A stretch of DNA of 64,000 nt, taken from contig NZ_CP071131.1 of assembly GCF_017220215.1 (NCBI RefSeq), positions 372,001 through 436,000 on the forward strand, given 5' to 3'. Position 1 is the first letter of the stretch. Each line of letters begins with the position of its first letter. The translations under genes and the position numbers were made by a program. The notes beneath the pieces are model-generated. The model ran no database searches. It was given only the letters and a program-made list of their open reading frames with translations, and was not told the origin of the DNA. This DNA is from Caballeronia sp. M1242 (GTDB lineage Bacteria; Pseudomonadota; Gammaproteobacteria; Burkholderiales; Burkholderiaceae). Positions 34,663 through 43,314 of the stretch are shown one piece after another.

Positions 34663-36405
34663 TTACTGCGCCGCGCACGTGAAGCTCGACGCGACGTTCA
34701 CATCGCCCGAACCGTTATAGCGCGGGAAGGTCGGGTACTCGCACAGCGGGCGCGTGCGGCCCGGCACGCCGGTCTTGTCCGCGACCACTTGCGCAGGCGG
34801 CGTCACGCCCTTCTCGACCCAGTTCTCGAGCGTCGTCAGCGAGTCCCATCCCGCGTTGAAGATGCTGCTGGTCGAGTGCCCGTAGCCCGGAATCTCATAA
34901 TAGCGCACGAAATTGCTGACCGTGGACGCGCCCATCGTCTGACGCAAACGCTGGTAATACTGCTCGGTGGCCTGCGTGCTCACCAGTGCATCGGCCATGC
35001 CGTGCGCCATCAGGATCTTGCCGCCCTTCGCATTGAACGCGGACAGGTCCGTCTTGTTCACGTCCTGCTCGGCCGTCAGCGCGCTGATGCGTGCCTGATA
35101 CGCGCCCGGGTTTTGCGGATCGACCGTGAGCGAGTTGACGCTCGGATCGCGCGCCACGAAGTAGCGAATCCACTGGTCCCAGAAGACGCTGAAGTAAGGC
35201 GCGGTGGCAGGCATCGGGCTCGCCGGCTGCAGCAGATTCAAGGCGAGGGCGATGACGGTCGGCTGCACCGCCGATGCATTCACGACGCCCAGGTCCGCGC
35301 CCCACACGTTGAAGCCGGGATACTGCGTCTCTCCGCTGCCGAGCTGATAGTTGAATGTGATCGGCGTCGCGTACACCTTCAGCGCCGCGATCTGCGCATC
35401 GGAGAGGCAGGTGTCGCCCGTGTCCGCGCCGTTTGCGCATCTGAGCGGCGTGCCGTTCACCGTCGCGGTCGCCGGATCGAAGCTCGCATTGCAGGCGGCC
35501 ACGTTGCTGATGAGACCGTCGGCCACGCCGTCGAGCGCATCGCAGGCGGACACCGCGGCATTGAGCAGCACCTTGCGCTTCGCCTGATTCGGATACGCGC
35601 CCGGCTGCGCGAGTGCGCGCGTGATGCGGCCGAATTGCAGGTCGAGGCTCGCCGCATTCCATGCCGGATATAGGACGATGGAGCCGTCCCAGTCTTGCGG
35701 CCAACGCTGCACGACCGCCAGCGCCTCGCGTCCGCCGGACGAGCCGCCGGCGAAGTAGGCGCGCTTGGGCTTGTCCACCGCATAACGCTTGCCGATCAGA
35801 TAGACCGCTGCATCGCGCGTCTTCTTGAGCGCATCGCCGGAGAAGTTCGCGACGGCTTCGTCGTTGGTGCCGAACGAACCGTCGCGGCTGCCGAGCGCGC
35901 CGGCCTGATGGCCCGAATCGCTCGCGAATACCGCATAGCCGCGAGCGAGCGGCGCGGGCTGTGTCGTCGGGCCGGCCGGGACGTTGCCCGTCACGGCCGG
36001 TACGGTGCCATCGTAGCCGCCACCGCCGAACATCATCGCCTTGCTGTTCCACTGCGTCGGCATCGCGACCTGGAAGTTGATCTTCGGCGCGGTCTGATCG
36101 ACGGGCGCAATCGATCCGCTCACGAGGCAATACTCGGGCGTCGCCGCGACGCCCGTTCCCGAAGCGGGCACGATCGCGGCGGCCGCGACGGTCGCGCCCG
36201 TCGTCGGCAACCCGATCGCGTTCGCAGGCACGCTCATTCCCGCGAGTTGCGCACAACTGAGCGCAGCGGTCGGCGGCGTGCCGTTATTGTTATCGTCGTT
36301 TCCGCCATGACACGCGGCAAGCGCCAGCGCGGCAAACGGTGCAGCCGCCACCGCTGCCTTGTTGACGTATCGAATAATGCGAGGCCTGCAGAATGCTTCG
36401 GGCAT
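34663..36405 (-). CDS. tannase/feruloyl esterase family lipoprotein lacking the CS-D-HC cysteines
   Basis: A 580-residue protein with a lipobox ending at Cys32 (LALAAC) and a Gly/Asn-rich spacer, hence an outer-surface or periplasmic lipoprotein. The tannase fold is evident from FGGGGYDG, the nucleophile block YFAGGSSGGRE (Ser222), Asp472 in AHGMADALV and His510 in GYGHSTS. The usual cysteines next to the Ser and His are Gly221 and Ser511. AAGGAG precedes the ATG. It may release phenolic acids from plant esters, matching the catabolic island beside it. Confidence 0.85.
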   Translation of the reverse strand: MPEAFCRPRIIRYVNKAAVAAAPFAALALAACHGGNDDNNNGTPPTAALSCAQLAGMSVPANAIGLPTTGATVAAAAIVPASGTGVAATPEYCLVSGSIAPVDQTAPKINFQVAMPTQWNSKAMMFGGGGYDGTVPAVTGNVPAGPTTQPAPLARGYAVFASDSGHQAGALGSRDGSFGTNDEAVANFSGDALKKTRDAAVYLIGKRYAVDKPKRAYFAGGSSGGREALAVVQRWPQDWDGSIVLYPAWNAASLDLQFGRITRALAQPGAYPNQAKRKVLLNAAVSACDALDGVADGLISNVAACNASFDPATATVNGTPLRCANGADTGDTCLSDAQIAALKVYATPITFNYQLGSGETQYPGFNVWGADLGVVNASAVQPTVIALALNLLQPASPMPATAPYFSVFWDQWIRYFVARDPSVNSLTVDPQNPGAYQARISALTAEQDVNKTDLSAFNAKGGKILMAHGMADALVSTQATEQYYQRLRQTMGASTVSNFVRYYEIPGYGHSTSSIFNAGWDSLTTLENWVEKGVTPPAQVVADKTGVPGRTRPLCEYPTFPRYNGSGDVNVASSFTCAAQ

Positions 36406-36797
36406 GTCTCCTTCCTCCTGGCAATTGAATCGCTCTCGTGAACGGCTCTTGTGAACGGCTTTGTCGTGCCGCGTCGTGCGGTGCGCTTTTTTGCGTCCGC
36501 GTAAGAATCGTTGACGGCGGCGCGATGGAAGTCAAGCGGGGCGTGTACCAACGCGTGGGATGGCAATCAATTCAATAAGACTTACTGCTTCGGCGGAAAT
36601 AGGAGAGAGTTGCGAAGGTAGGCTTTACCTCGTCGATGAATGGCTCATCGACCCGCGTTTGCTTTGGATTGACTTTGCGATTGGCGGAAGGCCGTATGCG
36701 TCCCTTGCGCTCGCATGGGTTGGCGAATTGAGCCGATGATTCATCGCTCGCCATCGAAGGCGAGCGAGTAGCACGCTTCTTTGCCGTGCTTAAAGAT
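36406..36797. other. intergenic stretch without a convincing gene
   Basis: About 390 bases, AT-richer than the flanks, lie between the tannase-family start and the H-NS terminator. A 60-codon open frame on the minus strand at 36572-36754 has no ribosome binding site or recognisable sequence. The part nearest 36406 should hold the tannase-family promoter. Confidence 0.4.
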
Positions 36798-36829
36798 GCG
36801 CCGGAGTCATTGACATGACGAACCGGCGC
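36798..36829 (-). terminator. terminator of the H-NS gene
   Basis: Arms GCGCCGG (36798-36804) and CCGGCGC (36823-36829) pair perfectly, with additional inner pairing TCAT/ATGA. In the minus direction the stem is followed by ATCTTTAAG. It lies ten bases past the H-NS stop. Confidence 0.65.
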
Positions 36830-36838
36830 TTGCGTGAC

Positions 36839-37516
36839 TTAACTGGCTTCAGCTGCATTCGCGCTGCCATTCTGCGCGGCCTCTGAGACCGAAGCGCGCT
36901 TGGCGGAAGCCTTCTTTGCAGCCTTCTTTGTCGCCGTTTTTTTGGTCGCGGCCTTTTTCGTTGCGGCTTTTTTGGTTGCGGTCTTTCTCTCTGACGCGCC
37001 GTTCGCCGCTGTTGCATCGATCAGAAATTTGGTCCTGTCTTTCGCGGACGCGAGCCACGCCGGCGCCTTGCCTCGGCCACTCCATTCCGCGCCTGACCTC
37101 GGATCGCGATACTTCGCGGGCTGCTTGCCGCGTACGTAATTGCCGAGAGGCTTTGCCGACTTCGCATCGGCGGACGAGGCCGTGCTCGCGCCAGCGTCGA
37201 TGAGGAACCTGTTGCGGTTCTTCGCGTTTGCAATCCATCCGGGCGCGCGGCCGTGACCGCTCCATGTCGCCCCGGTCTTCGGATCGCGATATTTCGCATT
37301 CGACGCGCCGCCTTTCTGCGACCCGGTGCTCGCGCCGCGTTTCGTACTAGTGTTCTTGCCGGCAGCGTCCGCACGCAAGTCGTCGACAGTCAAACCATAT
37401 TCATCCATCAACGAATGAATTCGGGCGATCACGCCGGCCGACTCTTTCTTCGCTATTGCTTCGGCTTGCGCCTGTAGCTTGGCTATCTTCGTCTGAATGT
37501 CTTTGAGCGTTGCCAT
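36839..37516 (-). CDS. H-NS family protein with two DNA-binding modules and a histone H1-like tail
   Basis: A 225-residue protein. Residues 1-50 are the H-NS coiled-coil oligomerisation region (MATLKDIQTKIAKLQAQAEA). Two copies of the C-terminal module follow, each with AKYRDP..GA.WSG.G.AP.W and ending in FLID: residues 74-107 and 134-167. The tail, about 178-208, is a run of TKKAA units like those of histone H1-like proteins. GGGGAG precedes the ATG at 37516. It probably silences or compacts DNA, with bivalent binding from one subunit as an inference. Confidence 0.87.
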   Translation of the reverse strand: MATLKDIQTKIAKLQAQAEAIAKKESAGVIARIHSLMDEYGLTVDDLRADAAGKNTSTKRGASTGSQKGGASNAKYRDPKTGATWSGHGRAPGWIANAKNRNRFLIDAGASTASSADAKSAKPLGNYVRGKQPAKYRDPRSGAEWSGRGKAPAWLASAKDRTKFLIDATAANGASERKTATKKAATKKAATKKTATKKAAKKASAKRASVSEAAQNGSANAAEAS

Positions 37517-37664
37517 AGGACTCCCCTTTTCGATTGCAATGCCCGCACTATGCCATATGCGTTGCCTGCGAAACACATTCATCGCGTGACACAATGGCCG
37601 ACATCGATCGAATCAAACGCAATTTGACGATTTTTGCGGGGCGAATTAAGCGGCTAAACGCACG

Positions 37665-38066
37665 CTAGCCGAAGATACGCGCCCAAATGTCACGAATGCG
37701 GCGAGCGCGATCCTCGAATAGAAATGAAGCGATGAGCGCGAAGATTCCTGATACCACGCCCGTCAGAATATGTTCGACGTACGGATTGGAGTAATGACTT
37801 GCGTGTGAATACGCGTCGCCTAACGCAGTCAGCAGGCCGACCAGCAACGCATTGCCATATCGATTTCCATAGAGTTTCGTCGCCGGCGTGAAAGTCAGCA
37901 GCACCGCGAGCAATCCGGTCAGGAGACCGGTTTTGAATGCGATAGTCCAGTGCGCGAGACTCATCACATTGCTCCAGCTACCCGGCATGCAGGTCATGCA
38001 TGCACTCGTCGGCTGCCAGAAACGCTGCACGAACAATCGGACGCGACGCTTCCACTCGGTTGACAT
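37665..38066 (-). CDS. small membrane protein of unknown function
   Basis: A 133-residue protein with a basic N-terminus (STEWKRRVRLFVQRFWQP), a CMTC pair and about three hydrophobic segments (around 42-60, 72-86 and 100-118). One contains DAYSHASHYSNPYVEH, with three His that could bind metal. The ATG at 38066 has GAGGG eight bases upstream. It resembles no family I can name. Confidence 0.55.
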   Translation of the reverse strand: MSTEWKRRVRLFVQRFWQPTSACMTCMPGSWSNVMSLAHWTIAFKTGLLTGLLAVLLTFTPATKLYGNRYGNALLVGLLTALGDAYSHASHYSNPYVEHILTGVVSGIFALIASFLFEDRARRIRDIWARIFG

Positions 38067-38156
38067 GATCATTGCCCTCGGCAATCGCGACGCCGGATGA
38101 CTCACGTTACGACGACGAGCGGCTATGCGCAATCCCTGTCTGCTTACGCCTCTCGT

Positions 38157-39122
38157 TCAAGACTCAACGCAGCCCAGACCCAGAAGCGTCGCTTTGATTG
38201 CATCGTCGAGCGGCGTATGCGGCTCATGACCGAGCGCATCGAGCAGCCGTGTGTTGATCATGCGCACCGGCGTTCGCCATAAATAACGCATTTCGCGCAT
38301 TTCGCGAAAGGTCACGTTGAATGGCGATGCAAGCGTCAGCAGCCACCACGGAAAGGCGCCGATCGCAGGCGCTCGCCCGGTCTGTCGCGCGATCACGCGC
38401 TGAATGGCTGCGGCGAATTGCGTGCCGTCCTCATCCCAGTGGCCGCCCATATGAAAGCGCGCGAAACGATCCAGCGTATCGCGGCGCTCGAGCAGTTCGA
38501 CCATGGTGCGCGCCACGTCCGGCAGATACGACCATGCGTGTCCGACACCGGCCGTCCCCGGATAGACGATCTTTTCGACCGGCTTTCCCGGCTTGACGAG
38601 CCCTTGCGAGAACCAGTTGTTACCCGCTTTCGGCCCGAAGAAATCGCCCGCGCGCACAATCAACGTCTGCACGCCGTCGCGGCTTGCACGTTCGAGCCGC
38701 GCTTCCATCTCCACGCGAATCGCGCCTTTCTTCGTGAGCGGATGTTGCGGCGCATCTTCGGCGATAACGGGAAACGCGTCCGGTCCGAAGTTGTACACCG
38801 TGCCCGGCAGCACGATCGTCGCGCGCTCGGTCTTCGCTGCCGCGATCGTGTTGTCGAGCATCGGCAGCACGAGATCGGCCCAGCGCCGGTAGCCGGGCGG
38901 GTTCACCGCATGCACGATGACCGTCGCTCCCTTCGCCGCGCGCGTCACGTCGGCGCGATTCATCGCATTGCCGTGCATCCATTCGATGCCGTCCGTCTGC
39001 TCGCTTGCCGCAGCGGAACGCCGCAAGCCGCGCACGTGCCAGCCTGCATCGCGCAACTGCCGCGCAACCTCGCCGCCGATGCCGCCGGTTGCGCCAAGCA
39101 CCAAAGCCGTTTTCCGAGTCAT
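38157..39122 (-). CDS. NAD(P)-binding epimerase/dehydratase-like protein
   Basis: A 321-residue extended-SDR or atypical-SDR protein with the N-terminal cofactor motif GATGGIGG (residues 9-16), VHAVNPPGYRRW and LPGTVYNFG. Where canonical members have YxxxK, this one has no clear active-site pair, so it may be an atypical NmrA-like or reductase member. AAGGAG lies six bases before the ATG at 39122. It diverges from the LysR gene 93 bases away, a classical regulator-target arrangement. Confidence 0.82.
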   Translation of the reverse strand: MTRKTALVLGATGGIGGEVARQLRDAGWHVRGLRRSAAASEQTDGIEWMHGNAMNRADVTRAAKGATVIVHAVNPPGYRRWADLVLPMLDNTIAAAKTERATIVLPGTVYNFGPDAFPVIAEDAPQHPLTKKGAIRVEMEARLERASRDGVQTLIVRAGDFFGPKAGNNWFSQGLVKPGKPVEKIVYPGTAGVGHAWSYLPDVARTMVELLERRDTLDRFARFHMGGHWDEDGTQFAAAIQRVIARQTGRAPAIGAFPWWLLTLASPFNVTFREMREMRYLWRTPVRMINTRLLDALGHEPHTPLDDAIKATLLGLGCVES

Positions 39123-39215
39123 GCCACGCTCCTTGTTATGTCGATTGGATGATTCTGCGCGAGACACGGCTGCAATAGAATTGCCTAACTACGTAGAGCG
39201 GATATACAAATTTGC

Positions 39216-40109
39216 ATGGCCGACAACATAGGATGGGAACTGTATCGCACGCTATTAGCGGTGCTTCAGGAAGGGTCGCTGTCGGCGGCGGCGCGCGCAT
39301 TGGGCATCACGCAGCCGACCGCTGGCCGTCACATCGAGGCGCTCGAACGGGCGTTGAACGTGAGCCTCTTCACGCGTTCGCAAACCGGCTTGCAGCCGAC
39401 GGACGTCGCGCTCGCCCTGCGCGTTCATGCGGAGGCGATGCAGAGCACGGCTCTATCGCTGGAACGCGCAGCCAGTGGTCACGGCAATGGCGGCGACGTG
39501 CGAGGCGTGGTGCGCGTATCGGCGAGCGATGTGGTGGGCGTCGAAGTACTGCCGCCCATCATCGCCGCGCTGCGGCAACGGAATCCGCATCTCGTCGTAG
39601 AACTGGTGCTGTCCAATCGCGTGCAGGACCTGCTCAGGCGCGAAGCCGATATCGCCGTGCGCATGGTGCGGCCGAAGCAGACGCAACTCGTCGCGCGGCG
39701 TATCGGCAGCATCGAACTCGGGCTGCATGCGCATCGTGACTATCTTGCGATGCATGGCACGCCCAGGAACGCGGCGGCGCTGTGGAAACACGCGATCATC
39801 GGCTACGATCAATGGACGGCCTTTGTCCGCGAGGCGAGCAAGGCCTTTCCCGGCTACTCGCGCGGCGCGCTTTCGCTACGCACCGACAGCGATGTCGCGC
39901 AATTCGCGCTGATCCGCGCGGGCGCGGGCATCGGCGTGTGTCAGGTGCCGCTCGCCCGCCGCGACGCGGCGCTCGTCCGCGTGCTGCCCAAGCTCGTCGC
40001 GCTACAACTGGAAACGTGGGTGACCATGCACGAGGACCTGCGCGCGTCGCCGCCTTGCCGCGCGACCTTCGATGCGCTCGTGCAAGGGCTTCTGGACTAT
40101 GTACGGTGA
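39216..40109 (+). CDS. LysR family regulator, divergent from the epimerase
   Basis: A 297-residue LysR protein with the N-terminal helix-turn-helix SLSAAARALGITQPTAGRHIEALE and a periplasmic-binding-like effector domain (RVSASDVVGVEVLPPIIAALR). The intergenic region holds a perfect CTACGTAG palindrome at 39189-39196 and an AT-rich ATATACAAA about 20 bases further on. The palindrome could be its binding site and may govern the divergent epimerase gene. Confidence 0.87.
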   Translation: MADNIGWELYRTLLAVLQEGSLSAAARALGITQPTAGRHIEALERALNVSLFTRSQTGLQPTDVALALRVHAEAMQSTALSLERAASGHGNGGDVRGVVRVSASDVVGVEVLPPIIAALRQRNPHLVVELVLSNRVQDLLRREADIAVRMVRPKQTQLVARRIGSIELGLHAHRDYLAMHGTPRNAAALWKHAIIGYDQWTAFVREASKAFPGYSRGALSLRTDSDVAQFALIRAGAGIGVCQVPLARRDAALVRVLPKLVALQLETWVTMHEDLRASPPCRATFDALVQGLLDYVR

Positions 40110-40197
40110 TGCAGCCATGCTTCGGGCGCGCGTGAAACGACTCGGCGCGGGCCGGTGAGACAATCGTCGGCAGAAGCATCAACCATCGGAGAACGTC

Positions 40198-41022
40198 ATG
40201 TCACGCAGCGTCGCAGAGAAACGCGCGGCCTTTCGCGCATTGCATGAGTCGGGTTGCTTCATGTTGCCGAACCCTTGGGACGCGGGCAGCGCGCGTTATC
40301 TCGCGAGCCTCGGCTTTCAGGCGCTCGCGACGACGAGTTCCGGCTTTGCCTGGTCCACTGGACACGCCGACAATCACGTCACGCGCGATCTCGTCCTCGC
40401 GCATTTGCGCGCGATGGTGGACGCCACCGATCTGCCCGTGAACGCCGACTTCGAGAACGGCTTCGGCGCGACGCCGGCCGACGTTGCCGCAAGCGTCGAG
40501 CTGGCGGTCGCGACCGGCGTGGCCGGCTTGTCGATCGAAGATTCCACCGGCGACGCATCCGCGCCGCTCTTTCCGCTCGACGTCGCCGTCGCGCGACTGC
40601 AAGCGGCCCGCCGCGCCATCGATGCGAATGGCGGCAACACGCTCTTGATCGGCCGCGCGGAAAACTTCTTTGCCGGAACGCCCGATCTGAGCGACACGCT
40701 CGCGCGCCTCACGGCCTACGCGGCAGCAGGCGCCGACTGCCTCTACGCGCCCGGCATCCACACTCGCGAGCAAATCGAGGCCGTGGTCGCCGCCGTCGCG
40801 CCCAAACCCGTCAACGTGCTCATCGGCGGACCGTCGGCCTTCACGCTGAGCGATCTCGCCGCGCTCGGCGTGCGGCGCGTGAGCGTCGGCGGCGCGCTGG
40901 CGCGGGCCGCGTGGGGCGGTTTCATGCGCGCGGCCGCGACGCTTGCCGACGGACGCTTCGACGGCTTCGAAGGCGCGGCATCCGGCGCCCAACTCAACGC
41001 GCTGTTCTCAGGCAACGCGTGA
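40198..41022 (+). CDS. isocitrate lyase/PEP mutase family enzyme
   Basis: A 274-residue TIM-barrel protein. Family marks are LPNPWDAGSARYLASLGF at the N-terminus, the metal-binding ADFENGFG, GLSIEDSTGD and LIGRAENFF. The lyase-specific KKCGH/KRCGH loop of isocitrate and methylisocitrate lyases is absent, so it more likely acts on an oxaloacetate-like or phosphonate-type substrate. GGAGA precedes the ATG. It is followed 17 bases later by a RidA-family gene, and the two probably form an operon. Confidence 0.85.
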   Translation: MSRSVAEKRAAFRALHESGCFMLPNPWDAGSARYLASLGFQALATTSSGFAWSTGHADNHVTRDLVLAHLRAMVDATDLPVNADFENGFGATPADVAASVELAVATGVAGLSIEDSTGDASAPLFPLDVAVARLQAARRAIDANGGNTLLIGRAENFFAGTPDLSDTLARLTAYAAAGADCLYAPGIHTREQIEAVVAAVAPKPVNVLIGGPSAFTLSDLAALGVRRVSVGGALARAAWGGFMRAAATLADGRFDGFEGAASGAQLNALFSGNA

Positions 41023-41039
41023 CTTCGAAGGAGCCCGTC

Positions 41040-41438
41040 ATGGCTCGTGAAATCATTCGCGTGGAACCGCTTTCCAGTTGGCTCGAACGAAGGAAGGCGC
41101 CGGTATCGGTCGTCACGCGTCATCGCGACACCGTGTATGTCTCCGGTCTTCCGCCCTTCGATCCCGAGACCGGCGACGTGCTCGATGCGCCTATCGAGCA
41201 ACAGACGCAACGCGTGCTGGAGCAATTGAAGCTATGCGTGGAGACGGCGGGATCGTCGCTCGATCAGGTGTTGAAGTGCACTGTCTACTGCACGTCGGTG
41301 GAGATGTTTTCCGTCGTGAATGAAGTCTATGCGCGCTTCTTCGGGCATGAGCCGCCGGCGCGCATCTTCGTGAATGTGCCCGCGTGGCCGGGACGCTTCG
41401 ACATCGAGATCGACTGCGTGGCGGCGGTGTCACGGTAG
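41040..41438 (+). CDS. RidA (YjgF/YER057c) family protein
   Basis: A 132-residue RidA-fold protein with VYVSGLPPFDPETGDV, QTQRVLEQLKLCVETAGSSL and the C-terminal ARIFVNVPAWPGRFDIEIDC. The Arg near residue 107 matches the position that in RidA binds the imine carboxylate. Typical members deaminate reactive enamines/imines. The ATG at 41040 has AAGGAG seven bases upstream. Its pairing with an ICL/PEP-mutase enzyme suggests removal of a reactive 2-imino or enol product, which is inference. Confidence 0.88.
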   Translation: MAREIIRVEPLSSWLERRKAPVSVVTRHRDTVYVSGLPPFDPETGDVLDAPIEQQTQRVLEQLKLCVETAGSSLDQVLKCTVYCTSVEMFSVVNEVYARFFGHEPPARIFVNVPAWPGRFDIEIDCVAAVSR

Positions 41439-41455
41439 GCCAGCAAGAGCCGCGA

Positions 41456-42583
41456 TCATTCCGGCGTCTGCGCGCCGCGCCAAACGCGGCATTGCTGGCG
41501 CACGACTTCGTGCAGCGAATCGTGCGCGCCGTAGATGCGGCGCAGCCACATCGCATCGGTCATTCCCTGCGTCACGGTGCGCCTGATCGCGTCGAGCGCT
41601 TCATCAGCGGCGAGCGCGTGGCCGTGCGGCGCGATGGCGTCGAGCGTGGCGAGAATGTCTTCGCGAAGCGGGCGACGATTTCCTGTCTCCGGATTCACGC
41701 ATACGCCATCCAGTCCGAAGCGGCACGCCATGAACCGGTTCGCCCGATAGACTTCATAGTCGCGCTCGGTCAGGCGCAGAGGCAAATCGGTCAGCAGATA
41801 GCGCGCGAGCGACTGAATATACCCGGCAATGGCCGCGGCCCATTCGACGCGCAGCGGCGTATCCATCACGCGCACTTCGATGGTCCCGTATCCCGGACTC
41901 GGACGAATGTCCCAATAGAAGTCTTTCAGGCTTTTGACGAGACCCGTGTGCGTCATGCGCTCGAAGTACGCTTCGAACTCACTCCATTTCGTCACGAAAG
42001 GCGCTTGTCCTGACAATGGAAACGGCGCGACGGAATTCAGGCGGGCGCATTGAAACTGCGTGTCGCTGCCCTGCACGAACGGAGAAGACGCGGCGAGCGC
42101 AATGAAATGCGGCACGTAACGCGAAAGCGAATGCAACAGAACGAGTGCCGAGTCGGGGTCTGGGCAGCCGACATGCACGTGCTGACCGAAAATCGTGAAT
42201 TGCTGATAGAGCGCGCCATAAAGCCCCATCAGATATTCCGAGCGCTCGCGTCCGTCGGAACGCTGGTCGTACCAGTTCTGGAAGAAATTCGTTCCGCCGC
42301 CGCACACGCCGACATTGAGAAAGTCGCCTGCCCGAACGAGCGTATCGCGAAGCACCTGCAATTCGCTTTTCGCCTGATCGTAGTTCTTGCAGATGCCCGT
42401 CGACAACTCGATCATGCCTTCGGTCGTTTCCGGATTGATCGCGCCCTCGAAGCGCTCTTCTCTCACGCGATTCAGGAGTTCCGTCGTCGCCTTCGTCAGG
42501 TTGTAGTCGTGCGTATTCACGACCTGAACTTCCAGTTCGACTCCAATCGTAAAAGGCTCTGACGATGCAAATGGCTGGAGCAT
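41456..42583 (-). CDS. ybdK: YbdK-type carboxylate-amine ligase (glutamate-cysteine ligase 2)
   Basis: A 375-residue ATP-grasp-like ligase of the YbdK/GCS2 family. It opens with [22 protein letters not shown] and has [31 protein letters not shown] and [18 protein letters not shown]. The length agrees with E. coli YbdK (372 residues) if translation starts at 42583, where AGGA lies seven bases upstream; the in-frame ATG at 42628 has no such site. YbdK has weak glutamate-cysteine ligase activity in vitro and its physiological role is uncertain. Confidence 0.9.
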   Translation of the reverse strand: MLQPFASSEPFTIGVELEVQVVNTHDYNLTKATTELLNRVREERFEGAINPETTEGMIELSTGICKNYDQAKSELQVLRDTLVRAGDFLNVGVCGGGTNFFQNWYDQRSDGRERSEYLMGLYGALYQQFTIFGQHVHVGCPDPDSALVLLHSLSRYVPHFIALAASSPFVQGSDTQFQCARLNSVAPFPLSGQAPFVTKWSEFEAYFERMTHTGLVKSLKDFYWDIRPSPGYGTIEVRVMDTPLRVEWAAAIAGYIQSLARYLLTDLPLRLTERDYEVYRANRFMACRFGLDGVCVNPETGNRRPLREDILATLDAIAPHGHALAADEALDAIRRTVTQGMTDAMWLRRIYGAHDSLHEVVRQQCRVWRGAQTPE

Positions 42584-42816
42584 GGAGTGTCCTGTTTCGC
42601 GGGAGACGAGACGAAGCGGCGAGTTCATTCTACGCGACGAGCAGGGCTTGGCGATGAGACGGCATGCGTCCCGTTCGGATTGAAATCGAACGATCGATCG
42701 TAATGCGCACAGAGTTTCGATAAGAAAGGCGTTGCGGTGCCAGCCTCTTTGTCCGAGACACGGTGTGTCTTATTCAGCAGGCATATTCACTATCAAGATC
42801 TCAATGCTTTTTGAAC

Positions 42817-43302
42817 ATGCCCACTACTATTAAGCACCCGCCCTACGACCCGCCGCACGACCCCGAATCGCTCGTTCTCACCTGGATAAGACGCGCCCGC
42901 GAAGCGCAAATACGTCACTATGCGATGGCCGACCGCCTGAGTGCCTGCGCGCGGCACCTTGGGCTAGCGGTCATCGCCATCACCGCGCTTACAGGCACAT
43001 CGGCGTTCGTGTCGCTCGTGACGCTGGCCGTGTCGCCGGGATTGCGCGTGGTCGTCGGACTCACGAGCATGAGCGCTGCGGTGCTCGCCTCATTGCAGAC
43101 GTTTCTGCGCTATAGCGAGCGCGCGGAGTTGCATCGCAAAGCCGGCGCGCGCTATGGCGCGGTGCGCCGGCGACTCGAGACCATTCACGTCGACGGTGCG
43201 CGCGAAGAAGCGATGTTCAGCATCGACGTCGTGCGCGACGAGCTCGACGACATCGCGCAAAACGCGCCGCATGTGCCGGGGCGTGTGATGCGAACCCCTT
43301 AG
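42817..43302 (+). CDS. SLATT-domain two-helix membrane protein
   Basis: A 161-residue protein: a cytosolic N-terminus with RAREAQIRHYAMADRLSACAR, two closely spaced membrane helices (about 53-75 and 78-96) and a helical tail (RYSERAELHRKAGARYGAVRRRLE). This is the SLATT pattern. SLATT proteins are predicted pore-forming effectors when paired with SMODS or SLOG sensors. No nucleotidyltransferase or SLOG gene is nearby, so it stands alone. The start could also be 42763; neither has a clear ribosome binding site. Confidence 0.7.
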   Translation: MPTTIKHPPYDPPHDPESLVLTWIRRAREAQIRHYAMADRLSACARHLGLAVIAITALTGTSAFVSLVTLAVSPGLRVVVGLTSMSAAVLASLQTFLRYSERAELHRKAGARYGAVRRRLETIHVDGAREEAMFSIDVVRDELDDIAQNAPHVPGRVMRTP

Positions 43303-43314
43303 CGACCGCGCTGT

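Noticed and set aside
36572-36754. A 60-codon gene on the minus strand between the tannase-family and H-NS genes
   Set aside because: It has no ribosome binding site, no similarity I recognise and atypical composition for this genome.
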